From: Oscillospiraceae bacterium
GTDB lineage: Bacteria; Bacillota; Clostridia; Oscillospirales; Ruminococcaceae
DNA length: 64,000 nt
Assembly: GCA_017505635.1 (NCBI GenBank)
Contig: JAFVOU010000031.1
Location: 1-64,000, forward strand
Direction: 5' to 3'
This document shows positions 1 to 7,134 of this stretch, in pieces (position 1 is the stretch's first letter; each line of letters opens with the position of its first letter). The position numbers and the translations under genes were made by a program. Under the pieces are notes generated by a model. It did no database searches, was not told the origin of the DNA, and was given only the letters and a program-made list of their open reading frames with translations.

Positions 1-127
1 CACAAATCATAAGTGGAACATAGTTAAGTCCAAGTTTTGTACCTATAGCGAAAACCGCAAACATAAGTATCAGAAGTGATAACGCTTCAAGTCTGGTCGC
101 TTTTCTTTTTTCTTTTGTTTTACCCAT
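1..127 (-). CDS. Membrane protein, N-terminal fragment (possibly NhaC-type antiporter)
   Basis: Only the first 42 codons are inside the window; the gene continues past base 1. It starts at ATG 127 with an AGGAGG ribosome site just upstream (about 136-141). The visible protein begins with a basic stretch (MGKTKEKRKATRLE) followed by a hydrophobic segment, as in polytopic transporters. The start resembles Na+/H+ antiporters of the NhaC type, but the fragment is too short to settle the family. It is the last gene of a minus-strand run with the two genes upstream, 49 bp behind the aldolase-like gene. Confidence 0.6.
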   Translation of the reverse strand, partial: MGKTKEKRKATRLEALSLLILMFAVFAIGTKLGLNYVPLMIC

Positions 128-176
128 ATATTTTTCCTCCTGTAGAGAAAATCAAATAAATATACTCTTTTAAATT

Positions 177-1292
177 TTAAATTCCTTTTTGGGTGGAATT
201 TCCTCTGATGTCAACTTCGATAACCTTTTCCACGTTTTCTGCTTCGTCAACAAGAATATAGTAATCTGTAAGGTTTGCAGAAGAACAGGAGTGGTTTGGA
301 ATAATCATTATTCTGTCACCGATTTTTACATCAGTTGTACCTGTAATCTGTATTTTGCCAACTTCTTCGGAAAGAGATGTAACAAGCAGTTCAGGATGTC
401 CGATAACACTGCCGTGTCCCGCAACTGCACTGTTGCCGTGTGCACCCTGGTCAAGACCAAGACATTTTGCACCTGCGTCGCAGATTAACAAACCTTCTCT
501 TGGATTGGAAACTACTGTTGCATATACAACAAGTGCACATTCGTCTTCTGTAACTGTGCGGTTTGCAATCTGAATGCGGTCATTAAAGATATAGTTGCCC
601 GGATGGTATACATTGATGTATTCGTCTGTAACTGTGCCTTTAAATGTAGGTGTAGCACCGCTTGTAACCATCTTCACATCAAAGCCCGCACCTTTAAGGT
701 CTTCTACAGCTTTGTGAACAGCTTCAATTTCCTGCTGTGCATATTCAGGAACTTTATCTGCATCCGGTTCACCGTAAACATGTCCGCAATGTGTGGATAT
801 ACCTGTAAATTCCAGGTTATCAAACTGCTTCATTTCCTGTGCAAATGGCAAAATTTTTTCTGCTGCCATACCAAATCGGTGGAGACCACAGTCAAGAATA
901 ATTGTGTATTTTACAGTTGTTCCTGCCATGCCGGCTGCTGTATTGAGCTGGCGTGCACCTTCGATGCTGTCTATTCTTGCATAGAAATTGCACTTCTGTG
1001 CAAGTTTTACTGCTCTGTCACAGGATACTGCACCTGCAACAGGATAAGCATACATAAGATTTTCAACACCATGAGCGCACAGCGTTTCACATTCATCAAG
1101 GGTACCGCACAAAAAGCCTGTTGCACCTATATTTTGCTGAATATCTGCAATAACTGTGGATTTGTGTGTTTTCAGCATAGGCCAAAGCTGCTTTTTGTTT
1201 GCATCACATTCCTGCTGATATTTTTTAAGGTTATTGTACATCGCCTTTGAGCGGATGATTATAGCAGGTGTCTGCAATTCTTTGATGTTCAT
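177..1292 (-). CDS. D-threonine aldolase / D-serine dehydratase-like PLP enzyme
   Basis: 371 aa, the usual size for fold-type III PLP enzymes of the DSD1/D-threonine aldolase family (alanine-racemase-like N-terminal barrel plus a C-terminal beta domain). The motif LKTHKS at 40-45 carries the probable PLP lysine K41. The C-terminal motif PNHSCSSANL supplies H334 and C336, the spacing of the zinc ligands in eukaryotic-type D-serine dehydratases. The enzyme probably cleaves or dehydrates a D-3-hydroxy-amino acid in the cytoplasm; the exact substrate cannot be read from sequence. It follows the PHP phosphatase gene by 21 bp on the same strand and is probably co-transcribed. Confidence 0.85.
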   Translation of the reverse strand: MNIKELQTPAIIIRSKAMYNNLKKYQQECDANKKQLWPMLKTHKSTVIADIQQNIGATGFLCGTLDECETLCAHGVENLMYAYPVAGAVSCDRAVKLAQKCNFYARIDSIEGARQLNTAAGMAGTTVKYTIILDCGLHRFGMAAEKILPFAQEMKQFDNLEFTGISTHCGHVYGEPDADKVPEYAQQEIEAVHKAVEDLKGAGFDVKMVTSGATPTFKGTVTDEYINVYHPGNYIFNDRIQIANRTVTEDECALVVYATVVSNPREGLLICDAGAKCLGLDQGAHGNSAVAGHGSVIGHPELLVTSLSEEVGKIQITGTTDVKIGDRIMIIPNHSCSSANLTDYYILVDEAENVEKVIEVDIRGNSTQKGI

Positions 1293-1313
1293 AATAAATC
1301 ACTGTCCTTCCGA

Positions 1314-2117
1314 TTAAATTCCAACTTCTTCGAATTTGCCTTTGTGAAGCTGTACAACGCTCTTGAAGCCCAAAGTTTTGAGCAGTTCCACAGATTCATC
1401 AAAATAAGCAACAAGATTGTCCTTGTGGTGGCTGTCGCTGCAAAGAACAACCTTGCCGTTGTGGGCAAGAACTTCTTTAAGCAGATAATCTGCAGGATAT
1501 GGAACATTGCGGATTTTGCGGCTGATTGCACCTGTGTTAAGTTCGATTATCGGTGTAATTTCCAAAGCAGCAATCAAAGCTTCTGTTGCCATATTTCTGT
1601 AAACAAGTGAAGTTTCATCAACGTGACCGAATTTTGCAGACAAATCGTAATGTCCAAGAATATCAGGTTTGTTGATTCTTGTACGTTCTACATAAGTATC
1701 AAAATAAGCTTTGGAGTATGCTATTGCATCACCGCCAAAATATTTTTCTATTGTCGCCCACTGTTCATCCTTTGCGTGGTCAACTGAAAAATATTCATTG
1801 CCTATTTTGATGTAATGACAGTCACCAAGCATATAATCATACAGCTCTCTGTTTTCAAGCTTTGTGTAACCGTCATATTCCAGGCCAAGATATACTTCTA
1901 TCTGGTCTTTATATTTTTCCTGTACTCTGCGAACTTCGCGGATATATGCAGGAATATTAACCGGACGCATACAGTAACGCAGGTCAAAATCGGTATAGCT
2001 GTGGTCAGAAATGCCGATTGAAACCATATTCTTTTCTATTGCGGAAATAATATTTTCTTCAATGGTATGCAGTCCGTCAGAAAAAGATGTATGTGTATGC
2101 AAGTTAGAATATCTCAT
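1314..2117 (-). CDS. PHP-domain phosphatase, histidinol-phosphatase type
   Basis: 267 aa. The N-terminal HTHTSFSDG motif (H7, H9) is the first metal-binding motif of the PHP superfamily; later motifs GISDHSYTD, GLEYDG, DILGHYDL and CSDSHHKD complete the tri-metal site. Length and motif order fit HisK/HisJ-type histidinol-phosphatases, which release phosphate from L-histidinol phosphate. No other his genes are nearby and it sits in an operon with a D-amino-acid enzyme, so a different phosphoester substrate is possible. A GGAGGG ribosome site lies just before ATG 2117. Confidence 0.8.
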   Translation of the reverse strand: MRYSNLHTHTSFSDGLHTIEENIISAIEKNMVSIGISDHSYTDFDLRYCMRPVNIPAYIREVRRVQEKYKDQIEVYLGLEYDGYTKLENRELYDYMLGDCHYIKIGNEYFSVDHAKDEQWATIEKYFGGDAIAYSKAYFDTYVERTRINKPDILGHYDLSAKFGHVDETSLVYRNMATEALIAALEITPIIELNTGAISRKIRNVPYPADYLLKEVLAHNGKVVLCSDSHHKDNLVAYFDESVELLKTLGFKSVVQLHKGKFEEVGI

Positions 2118-2199
2118 ATTGCCCTCCTTTATTTTTCGATTTTTATAACACTCCGGTTTGATGCAAGAGTAATGGCCATACCTTTCAAACCATTGTATT

Positions 2200-2620
2200 A
2201 TAGTAGTTTTAATGAAAATAACGTTAAATCCAGTTTAAATCACATTACATTTTTTAATTTCAATATGTTTTCTTAACATGATTTAATCCTACTTTACAGT
2301 TCCCATTATATTTAATTGTAATTTAATTGTCAATACCATTTTTAAATCGCATTTAATTTATTTAAATATAATTTAAGTTAAATTTTAATATTAATGAAGT
2401 ATTTAACCCCTACAGACATATATTAGTAATCTTAAATCCACATCTATTATTTTTAATTTAATTAAATTATACTCTACATATTACAATATAATTTAATTTA
2501 AAGGTTGACATTTAAATTATATTTAAATACAATAAAGTATATAAAATACAATTAAACACAATTTTGTTATTTTAATTGTATTTAACTTTATTTCTTGTTT
2601 AATTTAATTGTGCCCCATTA
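2200..2620. repeat. AT-rich array of ATTTAA-type motifs upstream of the phosphate operon
   Basis: This gene-free stretch contains roughly a dozen ATTTAA words on the plus strand (for example at 2281, about 2309, 2320, 2350, 2490, 2511, 2521, 2580 and 2600) and further copies read on the minus strand (TTAAAT), many combined into palindromes such as TTTAAATTATATTTAAA. They flank and overlap the promoter at 2505-2533. The density exceeds that of the other AT-rich intergenic regions here. It looks like a multi-site operator or a bent-DNA control region; no protein is identified. Confidence 0.55.
2505..2533 (+). promoter_or_regulatory. Sigma-A promoter of the DUF47-PiT operon
   Basis: TTGACA (2505-2510), 17-bp spacer, TACAAT (2528-2533). 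The spacer contains two ATTTAA motifs, so a protein binding these would occlude RNA polymerase. The untranslated leader would be about 200 nt. Confidence 0.75.
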
Positions 2621-2738
2621 ATTTTTTTGATAGTTTCAAGAAATAATGTTTGTTTGATTAAACAGTTTATGGGGGTTACAATTTTTAAAAATATTACTCG
2701 AGTTAAAAACTAATTTGTAAATTGAGGAGGTTTTGGTT

Positions 2739-3389
2739 ATGTTCAGAAAAAAAAGTGACGTGCACACACTTATTATGGAACAGATTAAAGATGTAGAAAA
2801 ATGTATTTTTGAATTCGAAAAATTTATGGAAGCAGCCACAACTCCGGAAACTATTCCGGAAACGCTTATTGAGCTTGTTGAAGGCGTAAAAATCGCCGAA
2901 GATGTAGCCGATAAATCTCTGCGCGCTATGATAGATTCCCTCTCTGACGGTGCTTACCTGCCATCTACAAGAGAAGATATCATTTCTATCGGCACAAGCT
3001 GCGACAAAATTGCAAACAAATGCGAATACGTTGCAAAAACAATTGTTTTTCAGCGATTCGATTTTCCTGAAGAATTTTCACAGGACGTTGTTGATATATT
3101 AAGCATTACAAAACAGCAGTTTGAAATTCTTGAAGATGCAATCGGTATGCTTTTCCAGAAAATGTCTGCATTGCAGAAAGACACTTCCATTCTTGATAAA
3201 ATACGTGCTCTTGAAACTGATGTAGACCATATCGAAGATAAAATCAATACTCAGATTTTCCAGATGAATCTTGCTCTTGCAGAAAAAATGCAGGTTTCTC
3301 ATATTGTTGAACATCTCTGTGACCTCTCCGATATTATCGAAGATATCGCAGATAAAATCCAGATTATGCTTATAGCCAGAAAGGCCTAA
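2739..3389 (+). CDS. DUF47 (PhoU-like) phosphate transport accessory protein
   Basis: 216 aa, all-helical PhoU-like protein of the DUF47 family (COG1392), normally encoded next to PiT permeases and thought to control them. Start ATG 2739 is preferred because GAGGAGG at 2724-2730 is 8 nt upstream; the in-frame TTG at 2733 would leave only 2 nt. Helical acidic motifs (DVEKCIFEFEKFME, ALETDVDHIEDK, LSDIIEDIADK) match the metal-contacting helices of the family. The permease gene follows 6 bp after the stop codon, so the two are surely one transcript. Confidence 0.9.
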   Translation: MFRKKSDVHTLIMEQIKDVEKCIFEFEKFMEAATTPETIPETLIELVEGVKIAEDVADKSLRAMIDSLSDGAYLPSTREDIISIGTSCDKIANKCEYVAKTIVFQRFDFPEEFSQDVVDILSITKQQFEILEDAIGMLFQKMSALQKDTSILDKIRALETDVDHIEDKINTQIFQMNLALAEKMQVSHIVEHLCDLSDIIEDIADKIQIMLIARKA

Positions 3390-3395
3390 AATATT

Positions 3396-4472
3396 ATGAT
3401 TTATTTACTGCTCTTCGCCGGCTTGTTTATGGGCTGGTCGCTGGGGACTGTTGATGCTGCAAGTGCATTCAGCACAGCAGTCGCCACCAGAGTTGTTAAA
3501 TATCGCACCGCTATAATAATCATTGCAGTTTTTGTTATTATTGGCGCTTTTTTAAGCGGACAAGTCAATATCACACGTGTTGCCGAGCTGGCAATCAGCA
3601 ATGAAGTTCTGTCATCTACTGCTGATGTACAGGCTGCGATTGAAAATGACACAGTGGCTTTACTCCAGACAAAAGCTGCCATAAAGGCAGCCATTATATA
3701 TGCTTCTGCCGGTCTGACTGTATTCGTTATGAGTTACATGAAATTTCCTGTATCTTCAAACCAGTCAATTACCGGTGCCATTATCGGTTGGGGGCTGTTT
3801 TATGCTGACTATTCCAACCCTGAAATTTTAAATATGAACCTTTCTCAGATAGGCCGTTTTGCTTTAACATGGCTTCTTAACCCACTGTGCGCATGCGCAA
3901 TATCCTTTGGGTTGGTTTGGTTTATCCGCCTGTTTGTAGAAAAGTATCTTGAAACTTTAAGCGGATATGATAAAATTATCCGCTGGGGTTATCTGTTATC
4001 CGGTGTTCTTGCTTCATACAGCATTGGTCTAAACAGTTCTGCCAATGTTATGGCACTGTATTACGATGCTTCCTTCCCTGAAACAGGTATCGCATCAAAT
4101 CTCATCTCCAATCCTCGCGTTGCCGCAACAATCGGCGGTATCGCAATTTCCATTGGCGTACTTACATTCTCAAAAAGAGTTATGATGACAGTTGGCAGCA
4201 GCATTGCAGAAATCAGCCAGCTGGAAGGTTTTATTGTAGTTATCGCTATGGCATTAACTGTAGTACTTATGGGTAACTGTATGGGAATTCCTGTTTCCAA
4301 CTCTCAGGCTATAGTAGGTGCAGTTATGGGCGCAGGACTAACCCGAGGCATTAAAAATGTACATTTTGGAGTATTGAAAAACATTGCCATAGCATGGGTT
4401 AGCTCTCCTACTGTAGCAGGGCTGATTGCATATGCGATTGCTTTTTGCACAAGATCTTACTTTGGCGTATAG
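3396..4472 (+). CDS. PiT-family inorganic phosphate permease
   Basis: 358 aa polytopic membrane protein with the duplicated PiT signature: an N-terminal copy (GWSLGTVDAASAFSTAVATR, residues about 9-28) and a C-terminal copy (MGIPVSNSQAIVGAVMGAG). It should import phosphate with a cation. The N-terminal signature reads GTVDAAS where most PiT proteins have N-D-A-x-N, so an asparagine of the motif is replaced. It is co-transcribed with the DUF47 gene and followed by a strong terminator at 4492-4538. Confidence 0.88.
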   Translation: MIYLLLFAGLFMGWSLGTVDAASAFSTAVATRVVKYRTAIIIIAVFVIIGAFLSGQVNITRVAELAISNEVLSSTADVQAAIENDTVALLQTKAAIKAAIIYASAGLTVFVMSYMKFPVSSNQSITGAIIGWGLFYADYSNPEILNMNLSQIGRFALTWLLNPLCACAISFGLVWFIRLFVEKYLETLSGYDKIIRWGYLLSGVLASYSIGLNSSANVMALYYDASFPETGIASNLISNPRVAATIGGIAISIGVLTFSKRVMMTVGSSIAEISQLEGFIVVIAMALTVVLMGNCMGIPVSNSQAIVGAVMGAGLTRGIKNVHFGVLKNIAIAWVSSPTVAGLIAYAIAFCTRSYFGV

Positions 4473-4491
4473 ATTATTTTTTCAATATTAC

Positions 4492-4538
4492 AAAACAGGC
4501 TTGTTACAGACAGATAATTCCGCAACAAGCCTGTTTTT
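4492..4538 (+). terminator. Terminator of the phosphate operon
   Basis: 14-bp stem (4492-4505 with 4524-4537), loop of 18 nt, ending in a T run. Confidence 0.85.
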
Positions 4539-4542
4539 CTGC

Positions 4543-4580
4543 AAAAAAATAAAGCAGTTGCTTATACAAAGCAACTGCTT
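4543..4580 (-). terminator. Terminator of the XRE-cupin gene
   Basis: 10-bp stem AAGCAGTTGC / GCAACTGCTT (4552-4561 and 4571-4580), followed on the minus strand by a run of seven T at 4543-4549. Confidence 0.85.
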
Positions 4581-4590
4581 AAATATTTTA

Positions 4591-5139
4591 TTAAAAACTC
4601 GGTGGAGAAATTGCAAACACAACTATGCTGTCCTTTTCACCATTGTTGTGCCATCTGTGTTTAAGTTCACTTTTTATGCGCACACTGTCGCCCGTGTTAA
4701 GAACACAGGTTTCGTTTTCCAGCATAAGTTCAATAGGTCCGGACATAACAAGCGCTACCTCTTCGCCCTCGTGACCAACAGCTTTCTCATATGAAATACT
4801 TCCCGGAGAAAGTTTCATCTGCATCATTTCAACAACGCCGTTTGTATCAGGTGTAAGCATTTCGTATTCCACACCATTTTCGATAATCTGTTTGCGTCTG
4901 TTTACCCTTACAACCTCATCCTGAACATTAACCTCGTCCATAAAAAATCTGAAAATCGGTTCTTCAAGAGCCATAGCCAGCAATCTGATTGTGTTGAGGG
5001 ATGGGTTAGCCTGCCCTCTTTCAATCTGACTGAGCATAGATGTGGTTATCTGTGCCTGTGCCGCAAGGTCTTTTATTGTGAGATTTCTCAGCGTACGGTA
5101 ATATTTGATTTTCTGACCAATTTGTAATGCTGTATCCAT
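4591..5139 (-). CDS. XRE-family regulator with C-terminal cupin domain
   Basis: 182 aa. Residues about 8-62 form an XRE helix-turn-helix (NLTIKDLAAQAQITTSMLSQ with IERGQANPS); residues about 110-180 form a small cupin sensor (GHEGEEVALVMSGPIEL, then HRWHN). This PuuR/SinR-like architecture usually senses a small metabolite and represses transport or catabolic genes. No obvious target lies in the same orientation, so it may act on itself or at a distance. A sigma-A promoter at 5173-5201 and its own terminator make it monocistronic. Confidence 0.88.
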   Translation of the reverse strand: MDTALQIGQKIKYYRTLRNLTIKDLAAQAQITTSMLSQIERGQANPSLNTIRLLAMALEEPIFRFFMDEVNVQDEVVRVNRRKQIIENGVEYEMLTPDTNGVVEMMQMKLSPGSISYEKAVGHEGEEVALVMSGPIELMLENETCVLNTGDSVRIKSELKHRWHNNGEKDSIVVFAISPPSF

Positions 5140-5172
5140 AAAAATTACCTTATCTTTACATATATATTATAA

Positions 5173-5201
5173 ATTATATCAAACAAAATCTGTAAATTCA
5201 A
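5173..5201 (-). promoter_or_regulatory. Promoter of the XRE-cupin gene
   Basis: On the minus strand TTGAAT (5196-5201), 17-bp spacer, TATAAT (5173-5178), about 27 nt of leader before ATG 5139. Confidence 0.7.
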
Positions 5202-5290
5202 GAACACTGTGTCAAATTATTCTTTTTCTTACATGTTTGTGTTTCCATAAGTTTTGTTTTAAAATCGGACACGCATTTATTATTTAATAT

Positions 5291-6256
5291 TCAAATTATT
5301 TTTTCAATTCTTTCTGATATCAGCTTACACAAGCTCTCTTTTATCTCATCAGGCAAGTAAGAATTTTTGCACATTTCAATATATTTATCTTCAAGACCAA
5401 CAACCTTTTTAACAAGTCTTTCAGCAACATTTTCCTGCAGGCCTATATTCTCTGCCAAAATCATAAAGTCTTTTTTGCGCAGATTTCGTTTTTTTCCGTT
5501 AAGCGTAAGCGCCATATCATCTTCATCGTTTACAACAACCTGCACAGGCAGCAAGTCGTATGCTTTAGAAAGCTGATAAACTCCACTTTTTGATTCGGTT
5601 TCTATAAGCGAAAAGTTTTTAAGGTGCATATCAGAATTGCCAACTACGTAACAGAACAAAAGACGCAAAAACATTTCAGCATTGTCAAGCATTGGCATAA
5701 ATGAATGCTGTGCAATTATTTTTCCACATCGCTCGTAGCTACCGATGTATTTGTTTTCGGTCAGCTTGCCGTCCAGCTGGCAAAAATCTTCCATTGCAAG
5801 CTTTTTTACATTTTGCTTGCCTTTTGTACTGATTTTTCTGTCTATTCGTTTGGTTATATAACCATAACCGTCTTCCATTTTAACCAAAGCAAACGGTACT
5901 GTACCTATCCCTGTTGCCTTTGCCATGGTCATCACAAGATGCTCCGCTTCAGGCAGATGAGAAAATTTATCTGACTGCGGCTTAAGGATATATCCCGTAG
6001 GATAGTTCACCAGAGTAAGCCTTGGACTGTTTTCGACAGTCAAATGCAGGGACAGTTTTTTCTGAACACCAGGCACAGTAAGCCCTTTGTTTATATTCTC
6101 CTGTGCAAGCTGCTCAAGCTTTTCTTTTGAAATATCTATGTGCGGCATCTTATCGGTGCCAAAAAAACGTTTTACACATTTATCGTGCCATCCGCAGTTA
6201 TATTCGGTTTTGGATACCTTTTCATCCATAGGCTTTCCGCAGTAAAGACAATTCAT
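5291..6256 (-). CDS. hipT: HipT-type kinase toxin (HipA core without N-subdomain 1)
   Basis: 321 aa Ser/Thr kinase of the HipA fold. It begins with a Cys-rich stretch (C3, C6, C21, H24, C27), then the Gly-rich loop GLTVPGVQKKLSL at 58-70, the catalytic motif GNSDMHLKNFSL and the metal motif AYDLLPV. The first HipA subdomain is missing and supplied by the adjacent 110-aa gene, the arrangement of the HipBST system of E. coli O127, where HipT phosphorylates tryptophanyl-tRNA synthetase. In that HipT, as I recall it, the loop reads GMSISG with two regulatory serines; here the aligned residues are T60 and P62, so at most one phospho-acceptor remains. Its ATG overlaps the upstream stop by 4 bp (6253-6256). 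Confidence 0.85.
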   Translation of the reverse strand: MNCLYCGKPMDEKVSKTEYNCGWHDKCVKRFFGTDKMPHIDISKEKLEQLAQENINKGLTVPGVQKKLSLHLTVENSPRLTLVNYPTGYILKPQSDKFSHLPEAEHLVMTMAKATGIGTVPFALVKMEDGYGYITKRIDRKISTKGKQNVKKLAMEDFCQLDGKLTENKYIGSYERCGKIIAQHSFMPMLDNAEMFLRLLFCYVVGNSDMHLKNFSLIETESKSGVYQLSKAYDLLPVQVVVNDEDDMALTLNGKKRNLRKKDFMILAENIGLQENVAERLVKKVVGLEDKYIEMCKNSYLPDEIKESLCKLISERIEKII

Positions 6257-6585
6257 ATATTCACACTCCTTACGCTGACATTACCTATTGGGTCACCACA
6301 GGCAACAAGAAGAATACTGAACCTGTCTTTAGGGTTCAGCTTCCAGTGGTCAAGCACAATATCCAGCATCCAGCCTTCAGGAATAAGTCCATCAAAAAAA
6401 GCAAACATCGTTTTGGATGTATATGCTTCTTCTCTTAACGGCAATGTAAGGCTTACAGGTGCAGGATTTTCTCCTTCAAGATATTCGCGGTCATATTCAA
6501 AAGAATATCCGTCGTCAGTCTCTTTTAATATGCCTGCAAAGGTATCACACACATAGATATACGCTGTTCTGTCAGAATTACTCAT
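6253..6585 (-). CDS. hipS: HipS-like antitoxin (HipA N-subdomain 1 as a free protein)
   Basis: 110 aa matching the HipA N-terminal domain ('couple_hipA'): SLTLPLREEAYTS at about 45-57 and FFDGLIPEGWMLD at about 63-75. In HipBST the separate HipS protein is the antitoxin and inserts a conserved tryptophan into the HipT cleft; W72 in the PEGW motif is the natural equivalent. The start ATG 6585 overlaps the end of hipB by 8 bp, and the stop overlaps hipT, so the three products are translationally coupled. A broken full-length HipA was considered and rejected because both halves have proper starts, stops and motif ends. Confidence 0.82.
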   Translation of the reverse strand: MSNSDRTAYIYVCDTFAGILKETDDGYSFEYDREYLEGENPAPVSLTLPLREEAYTSKTMFAFFDGLIPEGWMLDIVLDHWKLNPKDRFSILLVACGDPIGNVSVRSVNI

Positions 6586-6784
6586 CTTCTTCCACCTTTC
6601 CCGGAACAGCTTTCATACCAAACATCGAAAGTGCCTGATTGACTTTATCCATCCTCACGGTTTCCTTGCCCTGCTCAAGTTCTCTTACAAAACGCAAACC
6701 CAGCCCGGAGCGCACAGCAAACTCCTCCTGTGTAAGACCTGCTTCTTTTCTTTTTTGTTTTATAAATTCAGCTATAGTTTTCAT
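6578..6784 (-). CDS. hipB: HipB-like XRE DNA-binding protein
   Basis: 68 aa, a single XRE helix-turn-helix (LTQEEFAVRSGLGLRFVREL, residues about 17-36, then EQGKETVRMDKVNQAL). It should bind the three palindromes upstream and autoregulate the operon. Start ATG 6784 has no Shine-Dalgarno sequence and lies only 6 bp downstream of the -10 element, so the message is predicted to be leaderless. In HipBST systems HipB is the DNA-binding component and HipS the neutralising one. Confidence 0.88.
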   Translation of the reverse strand: MKTIAEFIKQKRKEAGLTQEEFAVRSGLGLRFVRELEQGKETVRMDKVNQALSMFGMKAVPGKVEEDE

Positions 6785-6790
6785 GATTAC

Positions 6791-6819
6791 ATTTTATACC
6801 CTTTAGGGTATAATGTCAA
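6791..6819 (-). promoter_or_regulatory. hipBST promoter, predicted leaderless start
   Basis: Minus-strand TTGACA (6814-6819), 17-bp spacer, TAAAAT (6791-6796). A start 7 nt past the -10 is base 6784, the A of the hipB ATG. Operator 1 fills nearly the whole spacer. Confidence 0.75.
6795..6812. promoter_or_regulatory. hip operator 1
   Basis: TATACCCTTTAGGGTATA, perfect 7-bp arms around TTTA, between the -35 and -10 elements. The form resembles the E. coli HipB operator TATCC-N8-GGATA. Confidence 0.8.
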
Positions 6820-6835
6820 GCGTATAGACATTTTT

Positions 6836-6853
6836 TATACCCCATTGGGTACA
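6836..6853. promoter_or_regulatory. hip operator 2
   Basis: TATACCCCATTGGGTACA, one arm slightly diverged; starts exactly 41 bp from operator 1. Confidence 0.75.
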
Positions 6854-6876
6854 ATTATCATATATATTAGCCTGTT

Positions 6877-6894
6877 TATACCCTTTAGGGTATA
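6877..6894. promoter_or_regulatory. hip operator 3
   Basis: TATACCCTTTAGGGTATA, identical to operator 1 and exactly 41 bp beyond operator 2. Confidence 0.8.
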
Positions 6895-6991
6895 TTTTAT
6901 TACTACAATTATCACTGCAATCTTTGTTCTTTAATACATAATCATTACTAAAACAATTATTTTTGTGACAAAAGTTGTGACACCAATCAAA

Positions 6992-7017
6992 AAAAGTTGG
7001 CTTAAACAGCCACTTTT
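6992..7017. other. Hairpin before the tRNA fragment
   Basis: AAAAGT-T-GGCT pairs with AGCCACTTTT with one bulged T and a 5-nt loop. It could be a weak terminator; T runs are short. Apart from the operators, this hairpin and the tRNA fragment, I see nothing else in 6785-7134. Confidence 0.4.
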
Positions 7018-7030
7018 CGTCGTTTTCAAC

Positions 7031-7081
7031 CTTGACTACGAATCAAGGGGTCAGGGGTTCGAGTCCCTTCCCCTCCTACCC
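7031..7081 (+). pseudogene. 3' half of tRNA-Arg(ACG), probable attachment-site scar
   Basis: The sequence holds an intact anticodon arm (stem 7031-7035 / 7043-7047, loop CTACGAA with anticodon ACG at 7038-7040), a variable region, a T-arm with TTCGAGT loop (7058-7064) and the 3' acceptor strand CCCCTCC. No 5' acceptor strand or D-arm precedes it. Such 3' tRNA halves are typically left at one end of an element that integrated into a tRNA gene; with this polarity the element would lie to the left, the hipBST side. The intact copy is not in the window. Confidence 0.7.
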
Positions 7082-7085
7082 ATAC

Positions 7086-7118
7086 AAAAAGCCCCGAAAT
7101 CACCGATTTCAGGGCTTT
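7086..7118 (-). terminator. Terminator of the NahK-like gene
   Basis: 14-bp stem (7088-7101 with 7105-7118, one mismatch) with a T run on the minus strand. Confidence 0.85.
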
Positions 7119-7134
7119 ATTTATTATGATTATT

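Noticed and set aside
2200..2620. Origin of replication
   Set aside because: AT-rich and repetitive, but no DnaA boxes (TTATNCACA) and no dnaA/dnaN nearby.
5291..6585. Frameshifted hipA pseudogene
   Set aside because: Both parts have correct starts, stops, overlaps and conserved motifs, as in HipBST operons.
7026..7081. Complete tRNA gene
   Set aside because: There is no 5' acceptor strand or D-arm; only the 3' half is present.
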